From positions 1-8,330 of the forward strand of contig CAYRYU010000173.1 of NCBI GenBank assembly GCA_964428355.1: a stretch of 8,330 bases of DNA. Direction: 5' to 3'. The notes below the pieces were generated by a model, which saw nothing but the letters and a program-made list of their open reading frames with translations, ran no database searches and had not been told where the DNA came from. A program made the position numbers and the translations under genes. Shown here piece after piece: positions 1-6,000 of the stretch. Every line of letters begins with the position of its first letter. The stretch's first letter is position 1. Source of the stretch: CAYRYU01 sp964428355 (GTDB lineage: Bacteria; Muiribacteriota; Ozemobacteria; Ozemobacterales; Ozemobacteraceae).

Positions 1-3000
1 AGGTGGTGTTCCCGTTGACGTCCTCGTAAACCCACACCTGGCCGGAATACACTCCTTGAGCCGTTCCAGCGGGAACGACCATCGCCACCGAGGCTATCCC
101 CGCCCCCCCCGAGAGGATGATTCCGGGATATATTATGTTCAGGTTCGAGGAGGCAATGGTATGTCCGGCCCCATCGTCAAGGCTGGGAAAGACCGACCTG
201 AGGGCGGAGAGGTTGAGGGAACCCGTGTTGTTGATCGTGAGCTGCTGGGAGGGCACGACGGAGCTGGGAGTTCCGATTCCGAGGTCGATGGTGGGGGGAG
301 CGAGCGTGAAATCCTTGGTTCCGATGTTGATCCGGACCTGGAACGTGGTGCTGGCCTCCGTCGGCTGCCTGTCACCACTCGAGTCGGAGTCGTCATAGAT
401 GGTCCAGGTCGCTATGTAACCTCCGTGAAAAGCCGGTGCAAGGGCTGGAATGTCAGCGGATGCCTGGGCGGAAGTGATGTTCGGGGTCGCCACCGTAAGC
501 CCGCCAAGGGAAACCGGGAAGACATTGAAGAAGGTTCCTGTGGCAACGGGCGGGGTTTCGATCTTCAGATTCACCAGATCCAGATTGCCGATATTCATGA
601 TATGGAAGGTAGTGCTTCCAGTGAAGTTGTTCGGAGGCCAGTCTCCGAGGTCTACGTAACCTTCGGTCATGAGGATGTTCTTCTTCGAAGGAACCTGGAC
701 ATTGACCGCAAAAAGGACATACGGCTCGAGCGGGTCGCGGCTGCCGTTCGAGACGAGGTCCTCGAACATGGTCATCGTCGCGATGTAGGTTCCAGCGGGC
801 TGGTTGTAGGGAACCGTCAGCTTCGAGAAGACCGACCGGGTGGCATTTGCGGAAAGAGGGGAAAGGGTTGTAGCCACAGGCGAGGGAGTCAGTGACAAAC
901 AGGAATAGGAAATCTTGTTGGATCCCGGACCGTTCAGATCGACCGTGTTCCAGAGGATCGCGGAAAGCGTCGCGTTGCCTGTGTTCTTCGCGGTCGCGGC
1001 GACGGTCGGGCCGACTTCCCCGGGCCCGATGCTGCCCTGGTCCCAGGTGTTGGTGGCCGAAAGGGAAAGCTCACGCCTGAAAATCCGGATCTGGGGGGAA
1101 GTAACCGTGAGGGATCCGCTTGCCTCGATCTGCCGGTTGACCTCTAATCCCGTAACCGAGGAGGCGGCGGCGGTCGTGAGGGCGAGGGTACCCGTCAGGC
1201 CGGTGCTGGATGCGGCGGTGTAGGTCCAGACGAAGGTGGCTGAGGCCATTGCCTCAATCGAAGCGGACGGGGGGACAGGCCCGCTCACGTAGGTGAGGTC
1301 GCCCACGCTTCCGGCAGTCTTGATCAGCGTAGAAGTGGTTGCCGGAGTGATGAGGGAAGCGGCGGTTGACAAGGAGTTGCTGGCCACCAGGGTCGCGGTC
1401 ACGATATCCCCCTCGAAAGGTCCCGAAGGAGAAAGCGTCAGGCTCGCAAGCAGGGTTCCGGGAACCTGAAGGTCGAAATACTGGACCGCGAGAACGTTGG
1501 CCTTGTTTTGCGGATCGATCTCGACGCTCCAGACTCCGGGGTTTCCGGTCAGCGGGATGGGATACATGAAATCCGCCTCTCCGGAGGCGTTGGCGGCTAG
1601 CTGCGATGATACGTACAGCTCTCCTGCCGGAGCGGGTGAGATCGTCGGTATCTGGAAATTGTAGAATCTGAGCCGGTACCAGGTGGAGTTCGGGGTGAGT
1701 CCGAAAGCGCGCGCATAGACCGTCTGCCCCGTCACGAAAGTGTAGTTTTCGGGATCGTAGCCGATGTTGTTCGACAGACGGATTCCGATGCTGGCGATCG
1801 TCCAGCCTGCCGACGGGGTTGGCGCGTTGATCCAGGTCGAGGAGGCGGGGAAGTTCGAATCGCAGGACAGAAGGTTGCAATTGAACGTCGTGGGACCCGT
1901 GGGAGAATCATACGCCACATCGATGGAGAAGGTGAGCGTGGCGTAAGTGTTCGAGCCCGCGAGATAGAATGGGAACGTGGGGGATGCGAGAGTCTGGGTG
2001 AAGCTTCCAATCGTGAAGGTCAGGCTGGCCGCCTGGAGAATCGCCGTGGCGGAGCCGGTATTGCGCACCCTGACATTGACCTGGAGGTTCTGCTGGTTTC
2101 GGTAAACGATCGTCTGGGTGGCGATGACCGAAACGATCGAGACATTGGGGGGGTTCTGGATGTTGGTGCTCGCGGAGGAGTAGAGGCTTGTGAGGAAATC
2201 GTCGGAGTTGGCGTCGAAACCGTATCCGGTCGCGCTTGCAGTGAAGGTGCCGGGGGTAACCGCACCGAAATCCCAGGTGAAGGTTGCCTGCGAAAATCCG
2301 GAGATGATATGTACCAGCGGATTGGGACCCGCAAATTGGGTTGCACCTCCAACCCCTGATGTCTCGAGTGCGCTGGGAGTGACCCCGGTCATCGAGGCTC
2401 CACCGGCATTGGTGCAGGTCAGGTAGACGTTGAAAGGCTGGCCAACAGAAACCGACGGCGGCATCGAGACCTGAACCGAGAGGCTTGCGGGGCTCACCAC
2501 GTCGAAGTTGGTCTGGCAAGCGGTGAACGTATTGAGGGGGTTGGTCACCTTCAACACCCAGTTTCCCTGGGGCGAGGAGGGAGACAGGGAGTATTCGTGA
2601 GTCAGGGTTCCCGATGCGTCCCCCGTCAGGATGCTGCTGGAAGCGACTTCGACGCCGGAGGGGTTGTACCAGCGAACGATGAAGTCCGTATAGGCCGACA
2701 TGTTCGTCCCCTTTGCATAAACGATGCGGTTTCCCGAAAGGGGCTGGTTGAAACTGGAGGAAGGGAAGTTGAAGGCCGCATCCTTGTAGGTGCTGATCAA
2801 CTCAGCCACTACCGTCCAGCTTGCAAGGGAGACGGGCGATGTGTAGGTTTCCTCGACCTTGGTGTTGTCGTCTGCAAACCAGATGGTCGGATCGATATCA
2901 TCGGTTCCGGTCGCGGAATTGGGCGCAACCGTCACCGAATACCGGGCAGTGTAGTTCCCTCCGCCGCCCAGTATCTGAACCGGAAAAGCGGTGACGGGCT

Positions 3001-6000
3001 CCTTGGAGAGGTAGGTTTTCGCGGGAAGATCGACAGGGGTGAAGTCGATCACGGAACTCGCCCAGTTTGCCGCCGCTTCACCTTCGTTCACGGCCTTCAG
3101 GAAAACTGGAGCGTTCGCCTGGCCCCTGAAAACGGTTTCAGATGCGGTTACGTCGGTGAGTAGCAGTTTCGCCTTGTTCTGGATGATCCATGAATCGAGA
3201 ACCAGCGAGGTCGTCGCCTGAACCACCTTTCCGGTAAAAGTGTTCGTTCCGGAGGCCGTGGCGTCGATCAGTGAGACCCCGGATTCGCTCGTAAGCCCTA
3301 TGCTGACGGAGAACTCCGCGGTGATGCTCCCCAAACCGGGAACAACGGTACCGGCTGCCGGGGAGTTGAACGCAATGGTGTAAAGACCCAACTGGAACGT
3401 AAGGGATGCCCCGGTGAAGGAAAAGGGAACCTCGCCGGCATTCTCGATGTTGGCCCGGACAGGGATGAACTCCTGACCCTTCGTGACCATCGGCGGGGTG
3501 GTATCGGTCGAGGAGATGACCAGCTTGGCTTTCTTCCAGACCCTCCAGACGAATGGATCCTGGGCCCCCACGTCGCAGAAGGTGATCGCGGGCCCCGCTG
3601 CAGTGAAGGTCGCGTTGCAATCGACCGTGGCCGTGCCCGTTGGGGAGTCATCCCAGACGTCGACGGAGAAAGTCGCGAAGATCGTTCCCCCTATGGGGAT
3701 TACCCCGGAATTCTCGATCGAATCCATCGACACCGTGTAGCTTCCGAGCGAGAAGGTCATGGACGCGCTCTGGAAGGTGAGGTCCGAGTTATGGTAGTTA
3801 CGGAAGCCCACCATCACCTTGACCCCGTCCTGGCCCTGACTGACACCCTGCGTGGAGGTGGCGGTGACCGCTTCGATGCTCAACCCGCGGCAGACCAGCA
3901 AAACCCGGTCAAGTATCGGCGCGGCCCCCGCGACGTTCCCCTGGAAAACGCACCGGTACTGGAGAAACCGTTTCGTGGCGATCCCGGCGGGAATGGCGAT
4001 CGATCCATCCGGGGCCGCGCTCGTGACCGTGGTCAGGAGAGTCCAGGCTCCCGTGGCTGCCTGATCGAAGGTGTCGCCGGTGCGGGCATAGAAAACGAGC
4101 CGTCCGTCCGCGGCCAGAGTGCTCTCGTAATTCAGGGTCACCCATTGCGGAGTGGTCGACCGGGAGTCGAAAACGATCGAGTCGATGTTTCCCATGTTCG
4201 CATAACCCGCCGTCGGGGTTTCGATCGTCCCGACCGAATAGGAGTTGCGAAACGCATCCATGCATTGGAAGAAGGAGGTCGGTGTCAAGCCGACTCCGAC
4301 GTTCAGAGGGGTGTTCCTCAACCAGATGTTGTTGTTGTCGTTCGAGATTCCCGCCGTGTTGACCAGGTTGACGGCGTCGTCGGTTCCGGAGCTGTCCCAG
4401 AGGCCCCGGTAACTCAGAAGGTCATATCTGAAGGCGATATCACCGGTCGAGTAAAGGACACTTTGGAAAACGTAAACATCGTCGGGCGTGGTATACCGGT
4501 TGACCCGCCAGGTGAAGGCCTTCCGGTCCGGATTGGTGAAGGTTTCCGTCCGGCCGTAGCACCCGGGGTTCGCGGGATAGCTGGGGTTGTTGTAACGTAA
4601 ATCCACCCACATGGGGGTGATCAGGCCTCCGGTATTTCCGGTCCGGAACTCGTTCCAGCTGTTGGTATAGTCTCCCCATGCATCCGCCGCCCTGTACATT
4701 CGGCCGTTCGAATCAACATACCAACCGTTCTGCACATTGTTCCCGTAGAAATAGAACGGCCAGGGAAGGTTGAAGGGATCGCTCCAGCAGTCATCCTGGG
4801 CAAACAGGACGTTGTCGGGCCCGAAGGTTCGTTCGAAATCCCGGCCGGCCGTCAACCCGAAGTTGTTGGCCGCGGAAATGGTTATCGTTTCGATACCCGG
4901 TGTCAAAAGCTTTCGGGAGTAGTAGGGGGTCCATTCCAAACGCGAGGTCAGGGAGGCCGCCAAGGGGAAGGTGCTCCCCGGGGCTGCCGCCCTTCCCCAG
5001 TAGATCCAGTAGTCGCGGGATTCACCCTTCCCGAGGTTGACCAGAAAAACCAGCTGGGGAGTGGCGGGGACGCTGTTAACGGGGGCGGTAAGATTGTGTC
5101 TCGGAATCTCGTTACCCGACTCGTCCGTGACCCGGAACTCGTCCACGGAAAAGGGCTGCTGCCCCGCCGGAATCGCGAAGGTGACATGACACGGAGCGTT
5201 GTAGCGTTCGGTGACATTCGGCTCCTTCACCGTCACCTTCACACGGTAGTTCCACAACCCGCCCGATGCGAAGGTTGTCGGCCGGATCGAATTGGGGTCG
5301 GTCGCCCTGTCGATATTGACCAGGGAACGCGCGTAACTGAAGTATTGCGCGCCCGAAGTATCCTCGAAGATCTGGTCTCCACGAACCATGAATCCGTCGC
5401 TCGTGGAAAGGGTGGACAAGTTGCCCATCGGGTCGATCAGCTGGACCGAAGTGAAGTAGGTTGCTCCCGAAGCCAGCGTGACGCCGGTCAGAGTGACGTG
5501 GTCGGTCGCTCCCACATCCGTCCAGTTGATTACATCGGTGCCGCCCGGTGTGGTCCCGACCGCGACCCTGTAACCCGACAGCTCGACCGCGGGATGGACC
5601 CAGTTGGCCTCGACGCGATCGATGTTCCAAGAGAAGGGAAGATCTTCCCGGGGACCGTCGTTGACCGGGAAGGCCTGGGCGACGGAAACCTGGCTGGAAT
5701 AAGGCGAGGTCTGGCCGTTCGAGTCCACATCCCTGATGAAGTAATAATGCGGGTTTCCAACCCAGGTGTCGGTGGTGGATGTCGTCCCCGCGGGGATCGT
5801 CCCGATCAGGGTTGCTCCGGCGGGATCGTTGGGAACCGTGTTGCGGTAAAGCAGATAACTTACCACCGTTGCGCCGTTTTCGGGAGGGCTGGCTTCCCAA
5901 CTGATGTAAATTCCGCCCCCCGACGGAAGGGCCTGGAGGCCCGAAGGGGGAGCGGTGTTGGGCGGCACCAGAACGGTTATTGCCAGCGATTCCGAGTCGG

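Noticed and set aside
56..895. 279-codon open frame on the plus strand
   Set aside because: It is antisense to the acidic-loop tail units, has a low-complexity Arg/Gly/Val composition and no signal or domain; the sense frame explains the region.
3791..4600. 269-codon open frame on the plus strand
   Set aside because: It is antisense to the nidogen-like and FLQYR domains, which read clearly on the minus strand. Its composition is typical of a shadow frame.
5375..5383. RGD tripeptide at residues 923-925 as an integrin-binding motif
   Set aside because: It sits at the end of the second FN3-like domain rather than in the exposed loop used by eukaryotic FN3, and a three-residue match in 2716 residues is expected by chance.
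5112..5900. 262-codon minus-strand frame in a different phase
   Set aside because: It overlaps the giant gene out of frame and encodes an Arg-rich, His-rich peptide without domains, while the in-frame reading gives FN3 and DUF2341-like domains.
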